Part shown: piece by piece, positions 33,967 through 44,100 of the stretch
Layout of the letters: the number at the start of each line of letters is the position of its first letter
How positions within the stretch are numbered: the stretch's first letter is position 1
NCBI RefSeq assembly: GCF_041860085.1
Contig: NZ_CP124747.1
Location: 5,417,001 to 5,481,000, forward strand
Length of the DNA stretch: 64,000 nucleotides
Origin: Schlesneria sp. DSM 10557
Lineage (GTDB): Bacteria > Planctomycetota > Planctomycetia > Planctomycetales > Planctomycetaceae
Reading direction: 5' to 3'
The notes under the pieces: model-generated
What the model was told of the DNA's origin: nothing
Database searches by the model: none
Seen by the model: only the letters and a program-made list of their open reading frames with translations
Made by a program: the position numbers and the translations under genes

Positions 33967-34478
33967 GGCCAAGTGGGGTCCGCAAAGGAAAGATTCAAAT
34001 GAGGTCCGAGCGGCAAACATCGTGCCGCGTCAGGAACTTGCGTCGAGGGCAAGTTGCAATCGATTACTGCATCGTAGTTTGTGCTCCGGTTTCGCGGTAG
34101 CGTGCGACTGTGAACTTCTCTTTACTCAGGCACGATGCCTGAATCCACAGCAGCGCCATCCGTCTGCAGGAATTACACTCCTCTTCCGCCGGGCTATTGT
34201 TTCGCAAATCAGGTTCCCGCCAACGGAATAATCTTCTAAAAAGCGGACTTGCGAGGCGGAAAAGCCCAAGGGGGGCGCACATTCATCTTAGGCTGTTTAC
34301 TCGGAACGACTCGCAAGTTGCACCATCAGAGCGACAGGGCAGGAGGTGGACCCGAGGAAACGCCAACGCGTCCTCATCCGACGAATGGGGGATGAGGACG
34401 CGTTGGCAAGTTGATCAGGGGACAGGCCGTCTGCTGCGGAGCCAGGCGGCCTTCAGCTGGCGGCTGGCGAAGTGGATT
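33967..34478. other. Intergenic region between ppc and the TPR gene
   Basis: About 510 bases, holding the ppc promoter region and the strong hairpin at 34362-34407. No convincing gene. Short frames run through it on both strands but lack coding character. Confidence 0.4.
34362..34407 (-). terminator. 18-bp perfect hairpin after the TPR gene
   Basis: GCCAACGCGTCCTCATCC and its exact reverse complement are separated by a 10-base loop. It lies about 70 bases past the stop of the TPR gene that ends at 34479 (leftward). Only a short T-stretch (GTTTCC) follows on that strand. The stem is strong enough to stop or protect transcripts. Confidence 0.6.
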
Positions 34479-35945
34479 TCAGACTTCGTCGCCGTGGTCC
34501 ATATCGATATGAGCGGACTCGTCGTCGCCACCCTGAATTTCGGTCAGTCGCTGAGCCACGTCCTTGTAACCATAGTCGATGGCGAGAATATCAGAGTAGT
34601 ATTTTTCGGCGGCAGAATTGTCCGAGGCTTCTTCCGCCAGTCGCCCGAGGTAGTAACTGCATTCCTTGAAGGGACCCGGGTTTTCGGTGGAACTGAGCTT
34701 TTCCAGGGCCTTCTCGAATTGCCGTTTGGCGAGGTTGTTTTGCTTTTTGGCCAGGAAGCACGACCCCAGACTGGTGAGGACCTGTGCCTCAAGCCGGATA
34801 TCTTTCGAGGCGGCCTGCAGTAGGGGAATGGCCTTGTCGTACTTTTTGCATCGCATGAACCGCTTGGCCAGTTCGTGCTTCAGCTTCAGATCATTCGGAT
34901 AACGGTCCGCGCGCCGGCTGTAGACTTCGATTTCCTGCAGCAGCAGTTCGTTGGCCAGTTCTGAAACAATCGCCCGGGAGGTCTCGTTCTGATCCCGTGC
35001 GGCGGCCTCCTTGGCGAAGTTCAGGTTCTGCCGGACCATGTCCAGTTCGACATCTTCCATCTGTTCGCGAATATTGACGTCGCCGCTGACATCCAGAGCC
35101 TGCTTGTAGGTTTTCACAGACTCTTCCAGTCGTCCTTCGCGGCGGTAGTAATCCGCCAGCTTCTGGTAGTGCGCGACGTTCTGGGGCTCTTTTCTCATCA
35201 TTCGCTGCAGGTCTGCTTCGACCGATTCACCCGGTCCCAGCACCTGCTTGTTGGTTTTGACGTCCCCTTTGACGGACTGTTCATAACCCTGTTTCGGAGC
35301 CGTATTCTGCACTTCCTTCGTCGACTCGGCTTCGTCATAGCCGGCCTGATGAATGGTCATATTGGCGCCGAGTGCCTGGATCTTCGACCGCACTGCACCA
35401 TTGAGCGGATCGAGCTTCATGACCTTATCGAGCGTATTGATCGCCGCCGTAAAGTTCTTGCGCTGTTCGTAGATTTCCGCGAGTGCGATCAGGAAATCCT
35501 TGTTCTCCGGCGCGCTGTCAGGACTGGTTGCCTGTTCGAAGGCGAACGCGGCGATCTCGAGGAATCCTCGTTCACGGGCGGCGTCCCCCAGATCGGCATT
35601 GAACTGAGCATCCCAGGGATTGATGGCGAGGCCTTCTTCGGCGGCCTGATCCAGATCAACCCAGTTCTGGGCACTGCGGGCCTTGCGAATACGTCCTCTG
35701 ACGCTCGATAGCTTGAGGAACGCCATGCTTGCGCCGGTCTTGTTGTCTTTGTATTTCTTCCGTTCACAGCCCCGCAGAGACTGTCGATACATCAGGTTAT
35801 CGGGAACCATTTTGACGGCCGTCGCGAACATCTCGACCGCATAGTCCCAGTTCTGCTTGGCCATCGCCTGTGTGGCCCGATTGAAGCAATCCGCAGCAAG
35901 TTTGCGTCTACGTTGTTCCTCAGGTGAATAATCAGCGCCAGACAT
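34479..35945 (-). CDS. Tetratricopeptide-repeat protein, soluble
   Basis: 488 residues, no signal or membrane helix. TPR-like pairs cover much of the length: about 14-60 (ADCFNRATQAMAKQNWDYAV), about 95-180 (AEEGLAINPWDAQFNADLGD; LAEIYEQRKNFTAAINTL), about 260-290 (YQKLADYYRREGRLEESV) and about 370-470 (LKHELAKRFMRCKKYDKAI; LGSCFLAKKQNNLAKRQF). A less ordered stretch at about 195-250 divides them, and the C terminus is acidic. TPR arrays hold protein partners together; the partner is unknown. It stands alone between the ppc gene and the SecA-like gene, on the opposite strand to the latter. Confidence 0.88.
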   Translation of the reverse strand: MSGADYSPEEQRRRKLAADCFNRATQAMAKQNWDYAVEMFATAVKMVPDNLMYRQSLRGCERKKYKDNKTGASMAFLKLSSVRGRIRKARSAQNWVDLDQAAEEGLAINPWDAQFNADLGDAARERGFLEIAAFAFEQATSPDSAPENKDFLIALAEIYEQRKNFTAAINTLDKVMKLDPLNGAVRSKIQALGANMTIHQAGYDEAESTKEVQNTAPKQGYEQSVKGDVKTNKQVLGPGESVEADLQRMMRKEPQNVAHYQKLADYYRREGRLEESVKTYKQALDVSGDVNIREQMEDVELDMVRQNLNFAKEAAARDQNETSRAIVSELANELLLQEIEVYSRRADRYPNDLKLKHELAKRFMRCKKYDKAIPLLQAASKDIRLEAQVLTSLGSCFLAKKQNNLAKRQFEKALEKLSSTENPGPFKECSYYLGRLAEEASDNSAAEKYYSDILAIDYGYKDVAQRLTEIQGGDDESAHIDMDHGDEV

Positions 35946-36496
35946 ATTGCGGTCTCAGTAAATGCGATCATCGGATCAGATGGAAAACAATTCTCATGGC
36001 ACGCGATTGTGCTGGATCGACGAAGGGAAAAATCGCTTCTCTCTGCCCAAATTTCAACAGCAGATCAAACGGCAGGGACAGAGGCACATCGCGTGCACTC
36101 GTGGGACAGTACCATATTTGAGCCCTCAACCCCAATGAACAAACAGACTGCCAGTGGCCGTAGCCCGATTTTTCGCGCCCCCACGAGCGAATTCGTCGTC
36201 GGTCAAGGGGAGGGATTCCCTGCGAATGACGGGAGTCTCTGTTCAATGCATTCTACCTGAAGCGTACGCCGGAAGTGGGCAGCAGCGAAAAATCGGTGCA
36301 ACGGAATAACGGGACAATGGGTGCTACGAGACAATGGGTGCTGTGGGGCAAAGGGTTGCCTTCGCTGCGACAATGATGTGTTCCACCTCAACGCAACGGG
36401 GACAAGGAACAGATCGGTGCGCCGACGGAGCACGCCCAGGTGACGGTCCGCCCACGTTCATCGTTCTGCTGCAAACATTTCGTGCTGGAGTGCCGG
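35946..36496. other. Divergent intergenic region with a 13-bp direct repeat
   Basis: About 550 bases between the TPR gene (leftward) and the SecA-like gene (rightward). The sequence GACAATGGGTGCT occurs at 36313-36325 and again at 36330-36342. No gene is supported; short frames lack ribosome sites and coding character. Confidence 0.5.
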
Positions 36497-38863
36497 ATGC
36501 GTTTCTCATTTCGCAATTTGTTCACCACCCTGAAACGCCTCAGCAACGGGGGAATCCGGCTGAGCAATCGCAGTTATGAAAGCAGCGTGGCTCAGATTCG
36601 GCAGCAGTCGCTGCCGCTGGCAGAGCTGACGGAAGACGAACTGCGCCAACGGGCCACGTCGATCCGGGATCGCGTCCGAGAGGGCGTGTCGGTTACGGGC
36701 ATCTTGATTGAGGCTTACGCCGTCATCTGTGAGGTTGCTAGAAGGACAGTTGGACTGGCTCCGTTCGACGTCCAGTTGCTCGCAGGGGTGGCACTTCACG
36801 ATCGCAAGCTCGTCGAAATGCAGACGGGTGAGGGAAAAACGCTCGCTGCCATTTTTCCTGCGATCCTCACCGCCTGCCTGGGACGAGGAGTCCATCTGCT
36901 GACGTTCAATGACTACCTGGCCGAACGAGACGCACAATGGATGGGCCCGGCGTATCACTATTTCGGACTGACAGTGGGGCATGTCGTCCAGGGGATGGAA
37001 ACGTCTGCTCGAAAGCAGGCGTATGGTTGTGATGTCACCTACGTGACGGCGAAAGAAGCGGGCTTTGATTTTCTGCGGGATCAGATCTGTCTGGACCCAC
37101 AAAAAATGGTCCATCGCGGCTTCCACTGCGCAATCGTTGACGAAGCGGATTCGATCCTGATCGATGAGGCCCGGGTGCCGCTGGTGATTGCTGCCGCGGA
37201 ACCGGAACAGGTGCAGGACCTGTATCGGCTGGCGAACATGGTTCGCCAGCTTCGTCCGGGGCGGGACTATGCGACGGACCAGCGATCACGGAATGTCAGC
37301 TTTCAAACGTCGGCATTGAATCGATTGCAAAATGAGCTGGGCTGCGGCGACCTGTACGACGAGCGGAACATTGACCTGCTGACTCGCTTGAATCTCGCTC
37401 TACAGGCTGAGGTCTTACTGCATCGCGATAAAGACTATCTTGTCCGCAACGACGGTATTGCGCTGATTGATGAACTGACGGGGCGAATTGCACAAAATCG
37501 CCGCTGGCCGTATGGGCTGCAGGCGGCCATCGAAGCAAAAGAAGGAGTGCCGATCCAGCCACAGGGAAGGATTCTGAACTCCATCACGCTTCAGCACTTT
37601 CTCGAGCAGTATGACCACCGCAGCGGGATGACCGGGACGGCTCAGGCCGCTGCCGATGAATTGTTTGAGTTCTACAAAATGAAGGTCGTTGTCGTGCCGA
37701 CGAATCGAGCGTCGATCCGGCAGGACCTTCCCGACAAGATCTTCCCCCGTCGGCACGCGAAATTTCTCGGGCTGGTCTCCCGAATCGTGCCGCTGCATCG
37801 TGAGGGCACTCCCATCCTGTTGGGGACGTCCAGTGTCGAAGAATCAGAAATTCTCGCCGAAATGCTCAGCCATTCCGGAGTCACCTGTCAGGTCCTCAAT
37901 GCCCGAAACGACTGGGATGAGGCCAGAATGATTGCCGAGGCAGGGGCTTGGGGGGCCGTGACGATCTCGACGAACATGGCGGGCAGGGGAACGGATATAC
38001 GCCTCGGGGGAAGCGATCAGCGCGACCGTGAGCGGGTGATCGCGGCGGGGGGCCTGCACGTATTTGGATTGAATCGCCATGAATCGCGAAGGATCGACGA
38101 CCAGTTGCGCGGTCGAGCGGGACGGCAGGGGGACCCTGGCCAGACGCAGTTTTTCGTCAGTCTGGAAGACGATCTGATGGCCCGGTATGGACTGGGTGAG
38201 TTGATCCCTCCCAGTCACAATCCGCACTCAACCAGTGGCGATGTCGATCCGAGTGCGGGAGAGATGATCGAGCACGTTCAGCGTGTGATTGAAGGGGAAT
38301 GCTTTGAAATTCGCCGGACATTGAGACGGTATTCGTTCTGCCTGGAGCAGCAGCGACGCACGATCCAGCAGCGACGCAGCCAGCTATTGCTGAGAAGTGT
38401 GACGCCGCGGCTCCTGCAAAATGTCGATCCCGAATGTTTCGAGCGAATGGCGAATGACGTGGGTGAGGACGTGGTCCGGGAAGCCGAACGGCAGATTACG
38501 CTCTGGCAAATCGACCAGTGCTGGTCAGAGCACCTTGCGCACGCCGCTCAATTACGGGATCAGATCCATCTGATCAGCATGGGGGGCTTCAATCCGCTGG
38601 ATGAGTTTCATCGGGAACTGACGCGCGGGTTTCGGGACGTTACCACACGCATCGACCGAAATGTCATCTCCAAACTCAAGTCGATCCGTTTGACACCGCA
38701 GGGGATTGATCTGGCCGAGGAAGGGCTGCTGGGGCCTTCCTCCACATGGACCTACATGATCAACGATAATCTGATGGGGGACATGCTGCAGCGAATCAAT
38801 CGCAACCTGAAGCGACTGCTGACGGGGACACAAGGCCCACCTGCGTCACGTGGAAAAGCTTGA
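36497..38863 (+). CDS. Accessory SecA-like preprotein translocase ATPase
   Basis: SecA drives proteins through SecYEG with ATP. This 788-residue protein (ATG at 36497) keeps the motor: Walker A MQTGEGKT (about 108-115), DEAD-like VDEADSILIDEARVPL (about 214), a short cross-linking domain, SGMTGTA, STNMAGRGTDIRLGG and motif VI QLRGRAGRQGDPG (about 535). The helical scaffold and wing regions follow, but the C-terminal Cys-rich zinc/SecB-binding tail of housekeeping SecA is missing and the whole is shorter than the usual ~900 residues. This fits an accessory SecA (SecA2-like), probably serving a subset of substrates. It lies just before a marR-MFP-RND group on the same strand; whether they share a job is unknown. 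Confidence 0.9.
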   Translation: MRFSFRNLFTTLKRLSNGGIRLSNRSYESSVAQIRQQSLPLAELTEDELRQRATSIRDRVREGVSVTGILIEAYAVICEVARRTVGLAPFDVQLLAGVALHDRKLVEMQTGEGKTLAAIFPAILTACLGRGVHLLTFNDYLAERDAQWMGPAYHYFGLTVGHVVQGMETSARKQAYGCDVTYVTAKEAGFDFLRDQICLDPQKMVHRGFHCAIVDEADSILIDEARVPLVIAAAEPEQVQDLYRLANMVRQLRPGRDYATDQRSRNVSFQTSALNRLQNELGCGDLYDERNIDLLTRLNLALQAEVLLHRDKDYLVRNDGIALIDELTGRIAQNRRWPYGLQAAIEAKEGVPIQPQGRILNSITLQHFLEQYDHRSGMTGTAQAAADELFEFYKMKVVVVPTNRASIRQDLPDKIFPRRHAKFLGLVSRIVPLHREGTPILLGTSSVEESEILAEMLSHSGVTCQVLNARNDWDEARMIAEAGAWGAVTISTNMAGRGTDIRLGGSDQRDRERVIAAGGLHVFGLNRHESRRIDDQLRGRAGRQGDPGQTQFFVSLEDDLMARYGLGELIPPSHNPHSTSGDVDPSAGEMIEHVQRVIEGECFEIRRTLRRYSFCLEQQRRTIQQRRSQLLLRSVTPRLLQNVDPECFERMANDVGEDVVREAERQITLWQIDQCWSEHLAHAAQLRDQIHLISMGGFNPLDEFHRELTRGFRDVTTRIDRNVISKLKSIRLTPQGIDLAEEGLLGPSSTWTYMINDNLMGDMLQRINRNLKRLLTGTQGPPASRGKA

Positions 38864-38945
38864 AAATGTTCGCAGTTGTGGGATGGCCACGGTCTGCACG
38901 GATGTGAACCGCATGTGAATTTGTGTCGCGGGGAACAGGGCCATC

Positions 38946-39010
38946 TTGACACAAAAAGCCGAATGCCCGGATATTGCGGTCAGCAAATAGTTCCATGATC
39001 GAATAATTCG
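38946..39010 (+). promoter_or_regulatory. Candidate promoter and palindrome upstream of the MarR gene
   Basis: TTGACA at 38946-38951 is followed by weak -10 candidates (GATATT, spacing 18). A perfect 11-base palindrome CGAATAATTCG at 39000-39010 lies just before the start at 39024 and could be an operator for self-regulation by MarR. No shared motif with the site before the MFP gene is evident. Confidence 0.35.
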
Positions 39011-39023
39011 GCAATGAGTTGTG

Positions 39024-39491
39024 ATGAAGACAATCGATGATCGCGCTGTGGATCTGCAAGTCGTCGTCCAGGACATCCTGAAGCAATTTCAGTGTGTGAA
39101 TGCGACTGTTGCGAATGGCCCTCACCTCGAACTTCACGTTCAGGAACTGAGGGTCATCGAGTTGCTGGGGCAGGAAGGCCCCCGGATGATGCGAGAAATC
39201 GCGGAATACCTGAGTCTCGCAGTGAACTCCGTCACGAGTATTGCGGACAACCTGGAACAGAAGGGGCTGGCTTGCCGCCTTCGCTCCGACGCTGACCGGC
39301 GTGTAGTCAAGATCGAGCTGACCCCGACCGGCCGGCAGATGTACAAATCGCTGACGGACACCAATTTGCGATTACTTCGAGGAATGCTCGGTGCGCTGAC
39401 CGAGGACGAACAGGAAATCTTTATGGTCCTGTTCCGGAAAATTGCCCGTGCAGGGCGACTTCAGGTCCAACTATTGGCGGGCCACGACTGA
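39024..39491 (+). CDS. MarR family transcriptional regulator
   Basis: 155 residues in the usual MarR size range. The winged helix is clear: LELHVQELRVIELLGQEG, then the recognition helix SLAVNSVTSIADNLEQKGL, then the wing RLRSDADRRVVKIELTPTG and the dimer helices at the C terminus. MarR proteins repress efflux and stress genes until a small ligand binds. Directly followed (39 bases) by an MFP gene and then an RND pump gene, so it very likely controls them. The start may be the GTG one codon earlier. An inverted repeat overlaps the ribosome site of the next gene. Confidence 0.93.
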   Translation: MKTIDDRAVDLQVVVQDILKQFQCVNATVANGPHLELHVQELRVIELLGQEGPRMMREIAEYLSLAVNSVTSIADNLEQKGLACRLRSDADRRVVKIELTPTGRQMYKSLTDTNLRLLRGMLGALTEDEQEIFMVLFRKIARAGRLQVQLLAGHD

Positions 39492-39505
39492 ACTCGCCCT
39501 GAGAT

Positions 39506-39520
39506 TTATTAAGGTAATAA
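39506..39520 (+). promoter_or_regulatory. Inverted repeat before the MFP gene, possible MarR operator
   Basis: TTATTA and TAATAA flank a 3-base centre. The right arm runs into the AAGGA ribosome site of the gene at 39531. AT-rich palindromes of this size are typical MarR-family sites, so binding here could block expression of the pump genes. Inference from sequence only. Confidence 0.4.
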
Positions 39521-39530
39521 GGACGCCGCT

Positions 39531-40970
39531 ATGGGTCAGGTTTTACTCCACCCCACTCCGAAAGACCCGGGTCGCAGGGATGCGGCCGAGCCCGAGTCTT
39601 CCCCTGCTACCCCGTCCCCTGCGCCCCAACCCGCTCCCCCCACGCCATTCCTGCGAAAGCTTGCTGGATTCTTGCTGTTCTGCGGTGCTTTTGGTGCGGG
39701 CTGGTACGTGGCCAACATGCAGGCAAACCAGCATCCCAAAGAAACGTTACCCCCTCACACGCTCGCACAGGAACGTGATCTCCAGGAGGTTGTGGTCACT
39801 GCGGAACCTGTCTCGATCCGTTCGGTTCAGCGATCGGTGGAAGCATTTGGAACTTTGTACGGTTTCGAGGAAGTTTCGATCTCTGCCCGTGTCGAAGGGC
39901 GCGTGCGCCAGGTACTGCATGATGTGGCCGACGAAGTGAAACCGTCCGAGCGTCTGCTCGAAATCGATTCCACTGACTACGAACTTGCTGTTCAGCAGGC
40001 CGAGCGTGCTCTGCAGGTTGAACTCGCCAAACTGGGCTTGAAGGAAGCTCCTCTGAAGTCATTTGACCTGAGCCGAATTCCCTTCGTCGCGAAGGCTCGG
40101 TCCATCATGGAGCATGCCAAGGCGCGTAACGACCGGATCAGCCGACTGGCGGCCTCAAAAACGGTCAGCGCGGAAGACTCCGAGAATGCGGCCAGCGAAT
40201 ATCGGACTGCTCAAGCGGAGTACGAAAACCAGATCCTGCAGGCGGAAATGGATCTGGCGACGATCCAGTTAAAACTGGTCGGACTGGATGTCGCCCGTGA
40301 GCAACTGGCCAACACCAGGGTCTTGGTACCGACGCCGACGATTACCTTGCCGGGAGGTGATGACGTGACCTATGTGATTGCACAGCGATCCATTTCGGAA
40401 GGGACACTCGTACGGCCCGGTTCGGAACTGTTCCGCCTGGTGATTAATCAGATTTTGAAACTGAGGGTCCCCGTTCCCGAACGGTACAGTGCCGATGTCA
40501 GGCTCGAGCAACCGGTGAATGTCTATGCTGCGTCGTCAAGTAAGCCCATTACGGGCACGGTGACGAAAATCTATCCGACCGTCGATGCGACGACGCGGTC
40601 CTTTCAGGTCGAAATCCAGGTTCCCAACCCTAATGGGACACTGAAGCCAGGCAGTTTCGCCAAAGCAGCCATTCATACGCGGATCGACCCCGAGGCGGCG
40701 ACGGTCCCGCTGACATCGGTCGTTCAATTTGCCGGGGTGACCAAGATCTTCGTGATGGAACAGGGGAAGGCCCGAGAGATTCCGGTCACGCTGGGAACGC
40801 AAACCACGGAATGGGTTGAAGTCGTTGAGCCTGAACTTCCTGCCGATGCACGGGTCATCACCAGTGGCCACACCATGCTGGCGGACCAGACTCCGGTGAC
40901 GGATCGCCGCAGTGTGGACGATTCGACCACGTCAGATCCTGACGGTGCGACCGACTCAAAATTGGAATAG
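39531..40970 (+). CDS. RND efflux periplasmic adaptor (membrane fusion protein, HlyD family)
   Basis: 479 residues. A Pro-rich cytoplasmic lead (about 10-40) precedes one membrane helix (about 43-60). The adaptor follows: barrel-sandwich hybrid (ISARVEGRVRQVLHDVADEVK), an alpha hairpin (about 155-250, TAQAEYENQILQAEMDLATI), the return of the hybrid (IAQRSISEGTLVRPGSELFRL) and a beta-barrel (ITGTVTKIYPTVDATTRSF, then LKPGSFAKAAI). The tail is acidic and Thr/Asp-rich. It joins the inner-membrane RND pump to an outer-membrane channel; no TolC-like gene is nearby. An AAGGA ribosome site precedes the ATG. Confidence 0.95.
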   Translation: MGQVLLHPTPKDPGRRDAAEPESSPATPSPAPQPAPPTPFLRKLAGFLLFCGAFGAGWYVANMQANQHPKETLPPHTLAQERDLQEVVVTAEPVSIRSVQRSVEAFGTLYGFEEVSISARVEGRVRQVLHDVADEVKPSERLLEIDSTDYELAVQQAERALQVELAKLGLKEAPLKSFDLSRIPFVAKARSIMEHAKARNDRISRLAASKTVSAEDSENAASEYRTAQAEYENQILQAEMDLATIQLKLVGLDVAREQLANTRVLVPTPTITLPGGDDVTYVIAQRSISEGTLVRPGSELFRLVINQILKLRVPVPERYSADVRLEQPVNVYAASSSKPITGTVTKIYPTVDATTRSFQVEIQVPNPNGTLKPGSFAKAAIHTRIDPEAATVPLTSVVQFAGVTKIFVMEQGKAREIPVTLGTQTTEWVEVVEPELPADARVITSGHTMLADQTPVTDRRSVDDSTTSDPDGATDSKLE

Positions 40971-41182
40971 CGGGAACGGCCCTCGCTGGTCGTGTCCTGA
41001 ACAGGGCGCGAAACGGCGTTGCCTGTCAGTGGGCTCGGGCGATCACCTGAATGAACGCCTGCAGAGCTCTCAAGCCAGCGAGATCCTGTTCACATAACCG
41101 AATCCCCGGTGGATTAAGACGACATCACAGTCCGTTAGCGCTCAGCATCCCCTCGCAGACCGATCTACGAAAAAGAAACATC

Positions 41183-44100
41183 ATGAATATCGCTGAGATC
41201 TGCATTCGTCGCCCTGTCTTTACCTGGGTGCTCGTGGCGATTCCGGTCGTGCTGGGGGTGGTCTCGTACTACAGCCTTGGGGTCGACCTGTTTCCGAAAG
41301 TCGACCTTTCGGCGGTTTCGATTTCCGCTCGTCTAGCGGGAGCCAGCGCCGAGGAAATCGAGTCGACGGTCACCAAACTGATCGAGGAAGCGGTCAACCA
41401 GGTTTCGGGTATTGAAGAACTGCGATCGACGACGCGCGAAGGGATGGCCACGATCGCCATTCAGTTTCAACTGAGCAAAGACGGCGACGTCGCCGCGCAG
41501 GAAGTTCGCGACAAGGTCTCGTCGATCCTCAATCAACTTCCCCAGGGAATGGAACCTCCCGTCATCAATCGCTTCGACCTGGATGCGGCACCCATCATGA
41601 CGATCGGCGTTTCCGGGCGACGTGATGTTCGTGAAGTGACGGAGATCGCCAAGCGGCAGATCCAGGAGCAGTTGCAGACTGTCTCAGGGGTCGGTGCCGT
41701 GTTCCTTTCAGGCGCTCGAACACGCGCGATTAACGTGATCGTCAACACAGAGAAACTTGCCGCGTTCGATCTGTCGGTCGAGGACGTTCGTCAGGCCCTG
41801 GTGACTCAGAACATGGAAGTCCCCGGCGGGATCGTCCATCAGGGCTCGCGGGAACTGGTGCTGCGAACACTGGGGCGAATACAGACGGCTGCACAGTTCA
41901 ATCAACTGATTGTGGCCAATCGCTCGGGTCATCCGATTCGGATTCAGGACATCGGCCGAGCCGAAGATTCCGTGGAAGAACCGCGTGGGCTGAGTCGACT
42001 TGACGGACAGAATGCCGTGAGCCTGTTCGTACAACGACAATCAGGAACAAATACCGTCGCCATTTCAGACGCGGTGCAGACCCGACTCGCTCGGATCAAG
42101 CAGGCTCTGCCAGCCGACATCGAGGTCGAAATCATTCAGGACCAGGCCCGGTTCATTCGCGAATCGATGGCCGAAGTCAACTTCCATCTGTTGCTGGCGG
42201 CCGTTCTGGTTTCAGCCACGATCCTGCTGTTTATCCGTGACTGGCGAACCACGGTGATTGCCACCATGGCGATTCCCACTTCGATTATCCCGACGTTTCT
42301 CTTCATGCACTACATGGGCTTCACGCTGAATAACATCACGATGCTGGCCCTGATTCTGGCCATCGGAATCGTGATCGATGATGCGGTGGTGGTACATGAA
42401 AACATCTTCCGACATATGGAAGAGTACGGGAAGGACGCATTCACGGCATCGCGCGACGGAACGCGGGAAATCGCTCTGGCGGTGCTGGCAACCAGTCTTT
42501 CGCTGGTCGTGATCTTCGTTCCGGTTGCGTTTATGGGAGGCATCGTCGGACGGTTCTTCAGCAGTTTCGGTCTGACGGTGGCGTTTGCCATTGTGATGAG
42601 TCTCTTTGTCTCGTTCACTCTCACTCCCATGTTGTGTGCCCACTTCCTGAAGCTGGAGTCGAACGAGGCGGGGCATACGCAATCAAAGGGGGGCTTCATC
42701 TATCGAACGGTTGACTACTACTACGGCCTCGTGCTCGCCTGGTCATTGCGACATCCCATCATCACGATGGCGGTCAGTCTGCTGGCTTTTCTGTCGACGA
42801 TTCCGATTGCCGCTAACCTGGGGGTGAACCTCGTTCCTCGCGATGATCAGAGTGAATTTCAGGTGTCATACATCACACCGGAGGGCTACACGCTCGAACG
42901 CTCTGATCAGGTGCTCACCGAAATCGAACAGCGACTCAGCCAGTTACCGGGGGTTCTGCATCGATTCACCATCATCGGCCAGAACACAGGGGGATCGGGC
43001 AAGGGGCAGGGAGATGTGACCCGGGGATCCATCTACTTCCGGATCAAGGAACTCGAAGAGCGTGAATACACTCAGTTCGAAGTGATGGAGCGAGCCCGCG
43101 AGATTCTTCGTGACTATCCCGACCTGCGAACTGCCGTCTCGGATGTTTCGGCGATCGGGGCGACGGGACAGGATAGCCGTACGTTCCAAGTGAGTATCCA
43201 GGGACCGGACATTGATAAACTCGCCGAATACTCGTCACAATTTATTGAGCGACTTCGGCAGATTCCGGGTCTCGTCGATGTCGATTCGACGCTGGCTCTG
43301 CGAAAGCCCGAGGTGCAGGTCGAAATCGATCGTGATCGGGCCAGTGACTTGGGAATTCCCGTCCAGACCATCGCCAACAGCCTGAATGTTCTCGTCGGCG
43401 GTCAGATTGTATCCCGCTACAAAGAGGGGACTGAGCAGTACGACGTCTGGCTGCGGGCGGACCGGCCGTTCCGTGCGACTCCGCAAAGTCTGGAAAGCCT
43501 CACGATCCCCTCACCAACGGCAGGCCAGGTCCGGCTTTCGAGTCTGGCAACGCTCACGGAAGCACGGGGCCCAAGCCAGATCGATCGGTTCAACCGCCAG
43601 CGGACTGTCACGCTGCTGGCTCATCCCGACAAGGTCTCACTCAATGATGCAATTCAGCAGGCCCGGGTGATTGCCCGTGAACTCAACCTCCCGCCCGAAT
43701 ACGAAGTGACATTCGGCGGGCAGGCGAAGATGCTGGGCGAGACCGGTTATTACTTCATGGTGGCTCTGGGGCTGAGTGTCCTGTTCATGTACCTGATCCT
43801 GGCCGCTCAGTTCGAAAGCTGGCTCAACCCGGTCAGTATCCTGGCGGCATTGCCAGTGACGATTCCGTTTGGATTGCTGTCGCTGCTGATGTTCCGCACG
43901 CCGATGGATTTGTACGCGATGTTCGGACTGTTCATGCTGATCGGAATCGTGAAGAAGAACGGGATTCTGCAAGTCGACAAGACGAACGAATTGCGCGCCA
44001 GCGGCATGGAACGGACCGCCGCGATCATGGAAGCCAATCACACCCGGTTGCGGCCGATTCTGATGACGACCGTCATGCTGATTGCCGCCATGGTCCCGAT

